Assembly: GCA_028455995.1 (NCBI GenBank)
Contig: JABELC010000001.1
Span: forward strand, 3,770,501 to 3,834,500
Length of the DNA stretch: 64,000 nucleotides
Direction of reading: 5' to 3'
From: Scleromitrula shiraiana
Taxonomy: Eukaryota; Ascomycota; Leotiomycetes; Helotiales; Sclerotiniaceae
This document shows, piece by piece, positions 41,709 to 52,835 of this stretch. How positions within the stretch are numbered: position 1 is the first letter of the stretch; the number at the start of each line of letters is the position of its first letter. A program made the position numbers and the translations under genes. The notes beneath the pieces are model-generated. The model did no database searches. It saw only the letters and a program-made list of their open reading frames with translations, and was not told the origin of the DNA.

Positions 41709-43543
41709 CTACTCATCCCCTTCACAATATCTCCTAACAACAGCAATAACCCTCCTCCTCGACCCCACCGTATCAAAAACCTGCGCGTGGTCCAAGCCCC
41801 CAAACCACAGAACCTCTGTCCCCTCCCCCGTCCACTCCCTCCTCTTCCACTCCTCATCCACGTCCTCATCCACGTCCTCATCCACGTCCTCATCCACGTC
41901 CTCATCCACGTCCTCATCCCTCTCCGTGAATGTCTCCACTCGTGTAATCCCCCCCACAATATCCACATCGAAGTCCGTCCCCTCGAGCGGAGTTTCCTCT
42001 CCCAATTGCGGTTTTTCGATATCGATTAATGGTTTAACATTCGTCTTCGAAGCGCCCTTTACTTTTCCATTCCCATTAACAAAGCCATTCCCAACTGCAT
42101 TTCCGTTTGGAGTCCCCGTCCCGGAAACCTTCCCACAGCATAAATACCTCCCCACAGCCACCGTATCGACGATTAAATCCCTGCCCGCCAGCGCAGCCGT
42201 AACATTCCTGCCCTTGAAATCCTCTTTCCAAAGAACATTCTCATTCCAAAAGAATCGCCTACCCAATGTATGTGCGACTCCCGGATCCAAGCTCGCAAAA
42301 TAATACAATTGGTATTCATTCGCCGCCTGCGGGATTCTGCGCGTGAAATTGTATGCTACGGATGGGAGATGCAGACAGATAGAGACGGGATCGATGAGGA
42401 CGACGGGGCCGATACGAGTAGAGAGATAGGGGTCGTGGAGGAGATGCGTGGTTATTACCGTGCCGTAGGAGTGGGAGATGAGGACGAATTTTTGGACGGG
42501 CCCGAAATGCTTGGTGATGATTTGGGAGACTTCGTTGCAGGTTTGTTGGCGGGTGAGTGCGGAGTGGGTGAGACGGAAACTGATGTTCATTATTTCGAGA
42601 GCGATAATACCGACGTGGTCGTCTGGGGTGCCGGTTGAGGAGTTGAGTTCGTTGAGGAATTTGGTGTAGGGGTAGAGGCCGATACCGATTCCATGGATAA
42701 AGACAACAGGGAGTTTGGTCTTCGAGGTATGAGGACGATGCCAGTAGGATATATGTTGGGCGGGAGAATGGTAGGTTGTGCAGAGACTTTGAGGTCGGGT
42801 GGGGAGGATACTAAGAGATTGTTTAAGTGAAGTGCGATGGAAGTGAAAGCCGTGGAATCTGAGCGAGCAGAATGCAAGAAAATCGACGAATCCAACGCAC
42901 TATAGATCAATACCATATTAGAACTACACCAAAACATAAAATGCCCATAGCAAGGAAACAAAATACTCACACAATACCAACTCAAACTCCTATGAGAAAC
43001 AATAACCTCATCCAACGTCAATCTCAAACATTTAGCATTCCCCCTCCCCTCTTCGATTTCCCTCCCCAGCTGCTCCTCCAAAATACCAATATACCCCTCC
43101 AACTCATCATCATCGTCTCCCGGCGGCCCCCCTCTATTAAAAAACGCCCAAAGAAAAAACTCCTTAATATTATCCCTCTTAATCTCTCGTATATCGGCGC
43201 CCAAGAACCATTTCTGCAAATAGGCCTCCGGATTCGCAATATTCTCCGTGCAATTTTGGAAAAGTATGGCTCTTTCTTCTTGTGATGGAGCTGGTGGATG
43301 GATAGCTTCGCGCTGGAGCCATATTTTATATGGGAGGAAGCAGAAGAGGAAAAAGAAGGATTCGGCAAAAAACCAGCATTCTAATGGTAAAGGGAGACGG
43401 TAATAACTTAAGTGAAAAGAATATAATGATTTCCTTATGATGAAGATGCTTGAACAATATGTTAAACTTATTATGGGTATACTCTGTAAAGCCAGAATAC
43501 AAATCCGGATGAAGATATATTCAGCCCTCGAGTTATTAATCAT
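41709..43543 (-). CDS. Membrane-anchored alpha/beta hydrolase of unknown substrate
   Basis: Two exons, 43543-42971 and 42899-41709, give 587 residues; the intron has GTGAGT and CTATAG ends and the join reads SLSWYCCVGFVDF. The N-terminus has two hydrophobic segments (YIFIRICILALQSIPIISLT and CWFFAESFFFLFCFLP), suggesting an integral membrane protein. The hydrolase core begins with the oxyanion-hole motif LPVVFIHGIGIGLYPY. The nucleophile elbow is LISHSYGTVI, that is S-x-S-x-G in place of the common GxSxG. A downstream Asp and a late His (GGLDHAQVF) could complete the triad. The C-terminal tail has a disordered insert with five DVDE repeats encoded by a 12 bp minisatellite. Lipase or thioesterase activity is possible but not shown. 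The sense strand is C-rich first and G-rich later. Confidence 0.85.
41851..41920. repeat. 12 bp coding minisatellite (DVDE repeat)
   Basis: Five perfect copies of TCCTCATCCACG plus a partial sixth. On the coding minus strand it gives repeated Asp-Val-Asp-Glu. Perfect identity between copies suggests recent expansion and probable length variation. Confidence 0.93.
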
Positions 43544-44198
43544 GGTGGATTTGGCGGATGAAGTATTGTAGGTTCTAGGAGTGTCGTTTGTAAGATCATG
43601 GAGACAGGAAGGTATATCAAATTAAAAATGGTTGAGGAGGTTGTTGGGAGGATTCCAGGTTTATATTGTAGATGATCTATCTGTAGGTAGGATCGCACAG
43701 ATATTATCAAAGCTCACACAGCACACAGCTGGCTATTGCTGCTTGTCTTTATTACTTCCACAGCCAGACAGGCGGCTCCTGATATTGAGTCGTGAAATAC
43801 AGCCTAGGTATTTATGAGGCTCAACATTTACACATGTCAAATAAATAATACCTAGGTACTCGAGTAGATTGAACAACCTACACATACACAAGGTGTACAC
43901 AATTTTATGTGGCACCGATGACGAAGTTGTGGCGCACGTCCTCTGGTTCCTGTTTTCGGTGAAACAATTGGTTAATCCCAACTTCTTTAATAAAGTCTCA
44001 TCTGAAGTTCAATAATAATGAATCACGATAAAGTATATCAAATTATATATCATCAACTAATTTATTTAACATTATATGTTCTGATATCGATCGTTAGACT
44101 ATTTACTTATTCATCATCATAAAATCGTATGTTCTTTCATAAGAACTTAATCCACCAGCTATGTACTTCCTTAGTAGTATCCAATCCATTTTCTTTAA
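43544..44198. other. Intergenic region between hydrolase start and carboxypeptidase stop
   Basis: About 655 bp: promoter side of the hydrolase gene and 3' UTR of the carboxypeptidase. Contains repeated CCTAGGTA/TACCTAGG-like words near 43800-43860. No gene is supported. Confidence 0.6.
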
Positions 44199-46102
44199 TC
44201 AATAACCCCTCTTCCTCAAAGGTGCACTAACCCCAGTAAAATTTCCCGTTTGCGTCGTAAAATCACCTACAGTCGACAAATCTGGAATTCTCCCAAGCAA
44301 GAATTCCAATTGTCTATATCCAGCCCCAGGAGTATATTGGGGAATTTCGTGACCCGCCAAATTTACCGTGACCCAGGTCAATCCTCTCTCAGTATGCCAA
44401 GCACCCTGGTATCCCGCACCAGCTGTATCGATTTGTGGTGGAGTGCCTGGGATCGCAGCATTAGCGATATCTAGAATATCGCCGAGACTTTGATGGTATG
44501 GGACGTAGAAGTTTTGAGTGCTGGAAGGGGCGGATTGGAATCCTTGGAGTCCGTTCCAGGTCATGTTTTGGATGGTGATGAGAGATCCGTTGGCAAAGAG
44601 GAGGAAATCTAAGAGGCCATGGCCAATTATAGTGTTATTTGTGCGCTCGATGACGGATGGAAGAGGACCAAGTGCAGATGGCACTGATTTGTCCCCTTTC
44701 GGGAAGAGGTTTTCTCCTCCGGCACAAATAAAATAATCGGTTGGCGGCGCATTAATTACTTTTTGAACATCAGATCGATTAAAGTAGTTGTTGGGTCCGC
44801 CGCCGAGGGATGGGAATCCGAGTTCATCCCATAGGTATGGACAGTAATCGGTAAGATGATAGATGTTGAAACATGGGTTGACATAGTAAAGTGCATTGTA
44901 AAGATCGTCATACACATCACAACCGGGTAGATTTGAGTTTGGTGCTGCTGGAATAGGACCGGTTGGAGGGAATGTTGTCGCATATGTGTCGAGGAAATCG
45001 GTATATCCACAAGATTTTGCTCGTGCAGTAATATTTGCCAAAAACGTATCGTTGAGATTCAACACGTTGTTGAAATATTGAGCTGCAGCCACAGAAGGAG
45101 CTAAATTGGATAGTTAGAAAATATTCATTTGTTGCGACGTTGTCCGAACTTACCTTCAGTCAATGTATCATCATGATTGATGGAAGGATCATTAATCTAG
45201 AGATATGATTAGACCTCATCCACAGCATAGAGACAATGAGGAGCTTACTTGAATACCCTTCAAATTGTAATATGTAGTATCATTACGATCCAGCATATTA
45301 CCTGCAATGTACGGAATATATTGCCCAGCGTAACTCTCTCCTGTGATATAAACCTTGTAGCCTTGCATACTGAAAGTAGTGATGAAGTTTTTCCAAAACG
45401 CATTGAATTGATTTGCAACGTCGACCTCGTTGTCAACAAGAATGTTTCCTGGTGAAAATCCTGTGCTAACTGGCTGATCAATCCATACCATATTTGTAAG
45501 ATTGGTCCAGGAGTATGGATTGACTACCGGGGCGTAGGTTCCCGGCTGCCAACTGAAGGGACCATTCTCTTGGAAGAGACCATCGAGTGAAGAACATCCT
45601 GGCTTGGGGATTGTTAGTTATATTGTCAGAGTGTAAAATAGAAAGTTGTTGAGGTTTTGAAAGACATACTCCACCATTGAGCCAAATTGTGATCTCCTTA
45701 TCTGCTAGAGGGTTTTCTGAGGGGAAGAACCAAAACCATAATCGATTCGTATCACTAGCATTCGCACTAATTGGTAAAGTTCCAGCATAGGATTCGCCAA
45801 TATTGAAATCTATTTCTGGTAAGGCGCTTCCATTGACGGCGAATGCTATTAACCATTAATACCAGTACACAATCTCAATATATACACCTATTAAAACAGT
45901 GTTCTGGAGGATACTCACAAGCAGTCGTGTTGGTAAGATACTTAGAAGTAGATCTCACTCTTGGGATAGTTCTCGCCTCCTTTTGCAATGGTACCGATCT
46001 CTTCCCATATTTTGCATGTTTTTCATGATGAGGAGCGGCTCCTCCCAGAACAGGAACTGCAGAAGCTGCAAGCAAGAGACTCAAACAATTGAGAGAGCGC
46101 AT
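44199..46102 (-). CDS. Secreted serine carboxypeptidase, family S10
   Basis: Extracellular or vacuolar peptidase that removes C-terminal residues. Five exons (46102-45919, 45845-45670, 45602-45249, 45196-45154, 45100-44199) give 552 residues. A signal peptide is clear: MRSLNCLSLLLAASAVPVLG. The second join rebuilds LNGGPGCSSLDG, the family's substrate-binding motif. The catalytic Ser is in GESYAGQY (about residue 212), the Asp in GHGLLDFLLFANG (about 414) and the His in NLAGHEIPQY (about 502). Several NxT/S sites suggest N-glycosylation. The third acceptor is CCAAG, less usual, but fixed by the protein motif. The short fourth exon (43 bp) encodes INDPSINHDDTLTE. The protein ends LRKRGY with no GPI signal, so secretion or vacuolar targeting is likely. 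Confidence 0.93.
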
Positions 46103-47521
46103 CGTGCCAGTGCCTTTTGTTTACAATATAAAAAAACAAAACAAATTCTGTACCCTGCAACAAAGGAACAAGCTCTTCTACAGGTGGAAATTGCCTCATC
46201 TTTTATATCTCAATATTTTCCTTGACTTCAGTGCAATTGAGTAGGTGTGGTAGGTGGGCTAGATACGTAGCTAGTTGCATAGCTACTAGGTAGGTATATA
46301 CCTCATTGGGTAGTAGTGGAGATTCTTATCACCTCGTAGCCACTTGATCAACAATTCTCGTGTACAAACCCCCGAACCTCGAATCGTACGTCACCATATC
46401 GTATGCATTACTCATACTGTTTACTGTATCTCCGCATAAGTACCTTGAAAGATAGTGCCTCTTCTTTTTGTTTACAAAAAGAGAGGTTTTATACGAGTCT
46501 ACTCATTTTTTTTTTTGGTATGATACAAGGGTGATTTTACTAGCGCCTTGGAAGAATCTTGGCACTTTTTCAATATAAATGATTGGTTAAAATCGATATT
46601 TTAAAGTAGTTGATTGGGTAAAATTTAAGCTTTTGAACAAGCTTTTTAAAACATGTGATTCAACAATATTATTAAAATAAAAGATCATAAAGAAGAGGCG
46701 GCGTGTCAGGGGACCTGACCCGATATCATGACACTTACTCAATTACCCATGAAAGTGGCCGTCAACTTGACTCTCACACCTACCAATTCCGGGAAAATAA
46801 TTGGTCTATCGTGGACTATCTCCATTGAAACCGAGAAGAGACGTGAAAAATGAAAAATGGTGAGGGGTATACTTTTTGATCAGTCCTGAGTTAAGCTTAA
46901 AAAGGCAGCTCGGAAACTAGTGTAGTCCCAAGCCCAAACTCTAAAGAAGATAGGCGAAAGCTTGAATTTTTATTTTTATTTTTTTTTTCGCTTTATAAGC
47001 CGTCCCCGACCGTTAAGACCAACACACATCTTCAAGGATGAATGGGTCGGCATAAAGCTATGGAGTACTTATCAATCTGCAACCACAAAATATTTAGCTA
47101 GACTCTGGAAAATATGCAATTTTCTGTCCATTTAGATCATTCCATTATTCTGCTATGCTGATAACGTGCGTGTCTATCTATCATTCCGTCAGTAGAATCG
47201 ATAAGCACGTCAATATATATATATCGTATATTAAGTCTCAAAATCTCCAATTTAATATCCTGTATAGAAAGAAACATAAGATATTACATTCTTTCACTGG
47301 CTTTATCATATTGAGGGACTAAAATGAGGACAACGATGTAACTTGTATGGGTATTAAACAGTGTACTAAGAAATAAATTAACTATGAATTTTGGTACATA
47401 AACTCTTCATAAAGAAGTTCGTATTGAAAATATTTTGGGAAGCTCCCTGCAAATTGCCAAATCCTGAATGATGTATTATTTTAAAACGCCTCATCACACC
47501 CAATCTTTATGATGCATGGTA
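46103..47521. other. Intergenic region, no supported gene
   Basis: About 1.4 kb between the carboxypeptidase start and the exchanger stop. It holds the carboxypeptidase promoter, with repeated CTAGGTAGG-like words near 46240-46300, and homopolymer T tracts near 46507 and 46978. No ORF or structured RNA was recognised. Confidence 0.6.
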
Positions 47522-49285
47522 TTAAAGCAAAGCCCTAATAGCATGGACGGCTTCTTCAATAGCTGTGTCCGCTACCTCGCCACCCGTACTTTCGTGCTCT
47601 TTTGGGTTGGCTAGAAGTACAAAAGTTAGTATCAGTATTGCCTAGGTAAGAATTGATAGATGCTTCGAATTGCAAAAAGAGAATTTTGAATTGAGAACTA
47701 TGCACTTACGATAATAGAAAGCGGCAACGGCAATGATAATGTAAACGATCACGCACAGAGCTCCTTCCAGATAATTACTTTTTTGATCCCTCAAGAAATT
47801 CCCAACAACTAGAATAGACAGAATTAAAACTACGATGTCAAAGATTGCAAAGTTGAGATCCATCTGCTTATCAAGACCCCAGCCAATGACAACAACCAGG
47901 GGGCCGTTGAATAATGCTGTTTGGATAGTCGCTCCGAGCACATGAGATAGTGCGAAATTCATTTGGTTGTCGTACGCCTCGTCCACAGCGGAGAGATGTT
48001 CCGCAGCTTTCTCGACAAGAGGAACCAGGATAAGGCCCATGAACGCATCAGAGATGCCGTGCTCATGCACAATATAAGGTATTTGTTCGACAAGGCTGAT
48101 AGCAATGATGGTGACTAGAGCAATTGAAACGGTCAGGGCGAGAACGCATTCCGTAAAAGTAAGCTTCTCCTTCTCTAGATCCAAATGACGATCCTCATCC
48201 TTGGCCTCATCTGCCTCCAAGATTGCATCGTAGATACCATGATGGGTTCGCATTTGAAAGAAAACGTATGTCGCATACGCAATGATAAGAAGCACGGCGG
48301 TAATACGGGATACGTTAAGAACTCTATCAGCGATAGCAACCGGGGTGAGATCAGACGCATCCCCATTGTTCACGGATAATGCTGTCGAGAACGCTGCAGG
48401 TATAATAAGACCAAGACCACTATTTCCAAAGTCAACAAAGCTCAGAATGAGGATAGAGATTATCTTACGCTGTTAATAACAATCCGGTTCCAACCTCGCT
48501 AACAGCCTCGTCGAATTCCTGTTCTATATGTATAGCTCAGTAAATAAACTCAAGTATATAGAAGCTTTAAACGTACCATCTCGTTGAAGTCCTCCCACAA
48601 AAAAGCACAACCCCAAACACAAGAGTAATGTAGCTAACATTGATCCTAGAATTGCTGCTTGAATAACAGCGAATTCATTCCTAGTTCGCGTTCATTAGCT
48701 TGTACCGCTTGATTCCTCACATTCATAACTCCCTAACCTTGTCAACAGCACTATGAAAAGCACTATCTCAACAATACTGCCAAGTGTAGTTTCCAGCAAA
48801 ATACCAAAGACCTTAGGAAGTTTCCTAGCCAATTCTTGTCCAGCAAAACCGATCAAATTCGCACAAGGAACCATAGCAATGTAGTTCAATATAAATATTG
48901 TGAGATGAAGCTCTGATCTGGCGTATCGAACCGCAATTGCAGCTGGAACGACTGGCCATAGAATATTGACGATTCGAGAAACATCACTAGTCGAATGCCA
49001 GCATATTTTTAGAAATTGTAGCGGATGTACCCCTCTTCTCCCACTCTCTCCATCAGGTTGTATGCCCGTCGTAACTCTATAGCCCTGGTGGTTGACCTTA
49101 TGGGTAGGGAGAATGCTCTGAAGAGTTAGATTGTGATGTGCGGTTGTAGATGAATCAGTAATTGGAGCTTCGACTGAAACTTCTGCAACGTGCTGCGGTG
49201 AAGGAGTCATTTCGATATCTTGTTTTCCTTCGTTCGGTGTAGCATCGCTCTTTTTATCTTTGCGTTTTCGAGAAAATGCAGCCAT
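47522..49285 (-). CDS. CAX/VCX1-family cation/proton exchanger with divergent core motifs
   Basis: Vacuolar-type transporter that would exchange Ca2+ or another cation for H+. Five exons (49285-48738, 48680-48577, 48523-48469, 48419-47710, 47610-47522) give 501 residues. The fourth acceptor is AAATAG at 48420-48422; using it restores LLLTAGLGLIIPAAFSTAL. Membrane segments are spread over residues 110-480 in two halves divided by an acidic loop (ADEAKDEDRHLDLEKEK), the usual CAX layout. The repeat motifs differ from VCX1. In c-1 the usual GNAVELI-type sequence is GSIVEIV (about residue 172). In c-2 the usual VGNAAEH is VEKAAEH (about residue 372). The glutamates remain but the Asn is lost in both. 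These changes probably mark a separate fungal subfamily; the ion it carries cannot be inferred. Confidence 0.9.
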
Positions 49286-50679
49286 AATGAAGGTTGGGAA
49301 GGAAGTGTAAAAGTAATTTCGAAATCGCGATCGCTCTTGCTTCCTTGGCTCACCAAGTCCCTGCTATATTCCCAAGGTTAATTGAGAAAGCCGGATGTGC
49401 TGTGCCTGCAGTTTTAGCCGTACGATTGTGCGCGTTATTCACTTTTCTCAATAGAGATACTTAGAAGGTAAAGTAAAATGTAATGCATTGGATTCTAGAA
49501 TGCAAATGAGAAATAAGAGAGTCAAAATGACGCAACAACTTCAATATAAATTGAAGTTAATATAGCAAAATCCCTCAACTAAACGCCAGTTGTATGTAAT
49601 TTATGGATATCGTCAGATACTGTCAGATAGCAATGACACAGCTGCCAAGACTTCAGCCGACCTCTTGGCTACATACTGTACAACTTGAGTATCCCTTTCA
49701 AAAATACCAGATCGAGGTGTCGAAACCAAAAAGGAGTCCAATTCATCTCTCCCAAGCATATCATCAGAATGGGTAAAATAGATATACTCAGACTTTGTAA
49801 GCACTACCAAGACACTTAGCTCTCGTAAAACAACGTCTCATCAACGTGATTCGTTCTGCCATAATTATCGCCGCATTCAATTGGAATTTCGAGATAACAC
49901 AGCCTCAGAACCACAGCGAAATGGTTCAATCATGAAGATATATTACATTTCTTGGATGTTTTGACACGATCCCCATCTTAGCTGTATAATATCGTGGTCT
50001 TATGTGATGTGTCAACTCAGCGACTTATGACAGCCAGTTTCGCATTGAAAATGGAGTGAATAAAGAGTAAGAATTTCTTGGGTATCATTTCGTAGAAAGG
50101 AATTGGGGGCATCGCTCTCATTTATATGTTGTTAGAGAACGGCGGTCCTCGCTTGTATTTCACTATCTTTTTCGGCCCTTTTGGCTTCAACAGTTCGGAA
50201 TGTACCTAGGTAAGCTTTACTAAAACTACTATGTACCTGATTAATAATAATAATAAGTACAACTAGAAGGACTACTTAAACATTTGAAGTCTGACTAAAA
50301 GTTCTAAATCTCATGCTAAATAGCCTTAAATCTTTGAGAGTTTACTTAAGGTGACTTCTTTCCTCCAGGGCTGTTATTTATTATTGCTTTCAATATCAAA
50401 GTATACACGTAAGGCGCTTTCCATACAATCACAAGAAAAATCAAATATAAAGTTGGTCCGAAAATATGCTGTGTCATTGATTCAAGAGATGTCTGAGCAC
50501 CCCCCCTACGAATGTCCAAACCACCGCTACAACCCCCTGGGTATAAGATAACCCCAACAAAAACTCCAAGTTTCACCCAAAGATGATATCAATCGAATAC
50601 AATAACGCCAGCACCTCAATTCACATTTCTCGTCCAATATTACCACGCACCCCTCTAACTCTTATCATCCTTCCCCTCC
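49286..50679. other. Intergenic region, no supported gene
   Basis: About 1.4 kb upstream of the exchanger and downstream of the Pmp3 gene. AT-rich, with an AAT tract near 50247. The open frames at 49613-49810 and 50346-50576 (minus) show no domain and no credible splice partners. Confidence 0.6.
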
Positions 50680-51017
50680 TTAAACAGCATATCTAGCAGG
50701 ATCATGTTTCGAGATAACCCACCAAGCATCTAGTAATTCAAAAACATATTAGCATTCTGCAGAGCAATATTCAAGAACCCCCCGTTCAGGATGTACTTAC
50801 GAATAACACCTGGAATCCATCCTAGAATCGACAAGAGGATATTAATGAGGAAATCGGCTGAGCATCCTGTCTTGAGGAATACGGCTAGAGGAGGTAGGAA
50901 GATAGCGACAATGTATGCGAATACGTCGGCCTATAAAGATTGTTAGTGGACTAATTCCTATCTTCTTGATTTCCCTTCGATTATAGAATCAGTACATACG
51001 GAAGATGAAGCTGCCAT
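50680..51017 (-). CDS. PMP3: Plasma membrane proteolipid 3 (Pmp3/UPF0057 family)
   Basis: Tiny gene of 65 codons in three exons: 51017-51000, 50930-50801 and 50729-50680. The introns have GTATGT...TATAG and GTAAGT...CTAG ends. The protein is MAASSADVFAYIVAIFLPPL, then AVFLKTGCSADFLINILLSI, then LGWIPGVIHAWWVISKHDPA and RYAV. This is the two-helix Pmp3 fold with the conserved PPLAVFLK.GC.ADFLIN and ILGWIPGVIHAWW signatures. Yeast Pmp3 and plant RCI2 proteins help maintain plasma membrane potential and salt tolerance. Each exon is too short to be seen as a long open frame, so automatic annotation could miss it. The gene is divergent from the Cys-rich ORF at 51595. Confidence 0.94.
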
Positions 51018-51594
51018 GTTGGTTGATTGAGGTATTGATTTGGTATTTGAAGTTTGGAAAAGTGGTAAAGTCTTTTGTATACAGTGAAGTGTTGTGTATT
51101 CAATTATGAGGAGTTCTTTATTGATCAGATTATATTGGTAGAGCGGAGTAGTTCGCGGAATATATACTTTCTGGAGTGAAGCAAAGAAATGTTCATTCTT
51201 GGCAATTACTGAAATTCGTAAAAAAAGATATCGATGACGTAGGGTTTCGGGAATAAAATGGTGATGAAAGTGTGGCTTAGTAGTTGCTGCTTTACACAAA
51301 TCCCGGGCTTCTCTGATTTTGGCATGTGAGTATCGTCTATTTGATCTTGTAATCCTTGTAATAAATAAAGCAGCGTCATTGATTCGAGACTCTCCTTGTG
51401 GCTGAAGTTGCCGATATGCCGAATTCTCTCATCCAACAGACCCTTGATAATGTTCTCATGATTGATCCAAAACAACAAGTCCTGGCCTGGTAATGGGCTC
51501 ATAATCCAAGTTTTATTTAATCCCTACGAAACAATCTATCCAAGAAAATTATACCCTCGAAGCAAAACTCATCCCATTGTACTCCCAAAAAACC
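51018..51594. other. Divergent promoter region, PMP3 / small Cys-rich gene
   Basis: About 580 bp holding the upstream regions of both genes. The minus-strand frames 50958-51299 and 51206-51502 have no recognisable content. Confidence 0.6.
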
Positions 51595-51954
51595 ATGGAA
51601 GATCAACCCACTATCCTCTCCCAACCCCAACCTCAACCCCCAAACCAAGATCCTCCACCCACCACCACCACAACCACCCCCTCCCCATCCCCCCACGCCA
51701 AACCCTGCACCATCTGCCACACCCCCCGCAACGTGCTCATCCGCTGCCAAATCGACGAAACTCCCAAATGGCACTTCGTATGCACAGGTAAGTGTTGGGA
51801 GAGTGTGAGCGGGGGCGTGGCGGATGGGGATGACATGCATCCGTTTTATAGGTATGGGGGCATGTGGAAGAATAAACATGAGGGGGTTAGTGCGAGGATT
51901 AGGGGAAGGGCGAAGGAGAGGGGGAAGAGGGGGGGGGAGGAAGGAGGGAAATAG
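51595..51954 (+). CDS. Small cysteine-containing fungal protein of unknown function
   Basis: Single exon of 119 residues starting at the first in-frame ATG (51595). The first 34 residues are Pro/Thr/Gln-rich and low complexity. Residues about 35-105 look like a conserved compact unit: KPCTICHTPRNVLIRC, then KWHFVCTGKCW, then SGGVADGDDMHPFYRYGG and MWKNKHEGVSARIRG. Four or five Cys in a C-x2-C ... C ... C-x3-C layout suggest a zinc-binding knuckle. I recognise this as a conserved fungal hypothetical type but cannot assign a function. The tail is Arg/Lys/Gly-rich and might bind nucleic acid, which is inference only. The coding strand switches from C-rich to G-rich near 51780. Confidence 0.7.
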   Translation: MEDQPTILSQPQPQPPNQDPPPTTTTTTPSPSPHAKPCTICHTPRNVLIRCQIDETPKWHFVCTGKCWESVSGGVADGDDMHPFYRYGGMWKNKHEGVSARIRGRAKERGKRGGEEGGK

Positions 51955-52761
51955 GGGGGATGGGGAGGGGGTTGGAGAAGAGAGGGATGGTTGATGACTA
52001 TTAGGGGTCTTAATGGGAGAGGTTCCTTCTTTTATTCATTTCCCGATCCACCCAAAATTCTCGAGCACTATTAGACGTTGGGACAATGAGATGAGAATAC
52101 TAGTGTATAATAATGAGATAGAAGGTAGTGTAATGTTCTATAAATGTTGGGACAATGGACGTACCTACAATGTAATTATATATATAACAATAAGATCAGA
52201 GTTCAAGAGATGATACGAGGAAACCTGGAACGGTTGATATCTTGTGGATGCGGGGATATCGAAGTAGAAAGTTCTACGACTTCATAGGCAAATCGTTTGA
52301 TGTTATGTTCAAGTGAACAGTTTAATAGAAAGGAGCTTATCTGTCGATTTTGCCTATTTTTTTCTTGCTGTATCATGGATTCACATATCTGTTTGCAATT
52401 GAGATGGACTAAATGATGGATATTAGGCCCATGTTGTGCACTCATAGCAATCAGAAAAGTCATCAAATAAAATCACCCAAAAAGCAGAAGTAGACATAAG
52501 TATTCCAGAAGTAAAACCCATTCATTGTAATAATGCACCCGCGTTATCCCAATAACAAATAATTCCACCGCTATCTACCTACTCCAAAGCTTTTACTAAT
52601 CTAGTAAAGATTTAAACTCCAACTCCAGACTCCCATGGTGAACCGGAAACATCAAGGCTCAATTCACAAATCTACGTTTCGTTTTGTTTCCAACCACTTG
52701 ATGTATTATCCTTATGCCCCTTTCCCAATATCTCTCCTGTAGGGTCAACAACTTTCATCAA

Positions 52762-52805
<44 letters not shown>

Positions 52806-52835
52806 CCACCACTACCACTACCGTCATCTTGGCCA
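51955..52835. other. Convergent intergenic region
   Basis: About 880 bp between the Cys-rich ORF and the SET gene stop. A CAT repeat (52759-52804) lies in the SET gene's 3' UTR. The frame 52203-52466 (minus) has no recognisable domain. Confidence 0.65.
52759..52804. repeat. CAT/ATC trinucleotide microsatellite
   Basis: About fifteen uninterrupted CAT triplets, 32 bp downstream of the SET-domain gene's stop codon. Confidence 0.92.

Noticed and set aside
48362..48469. Apparent non-canonical CG-AG or GT-GC intron in the cation exchanger
   Set aside because: Using the acceptor AAATAG at 48420-48422 gives a standard GT-AG intron and restores conserved residues GLGLIIPAAF.
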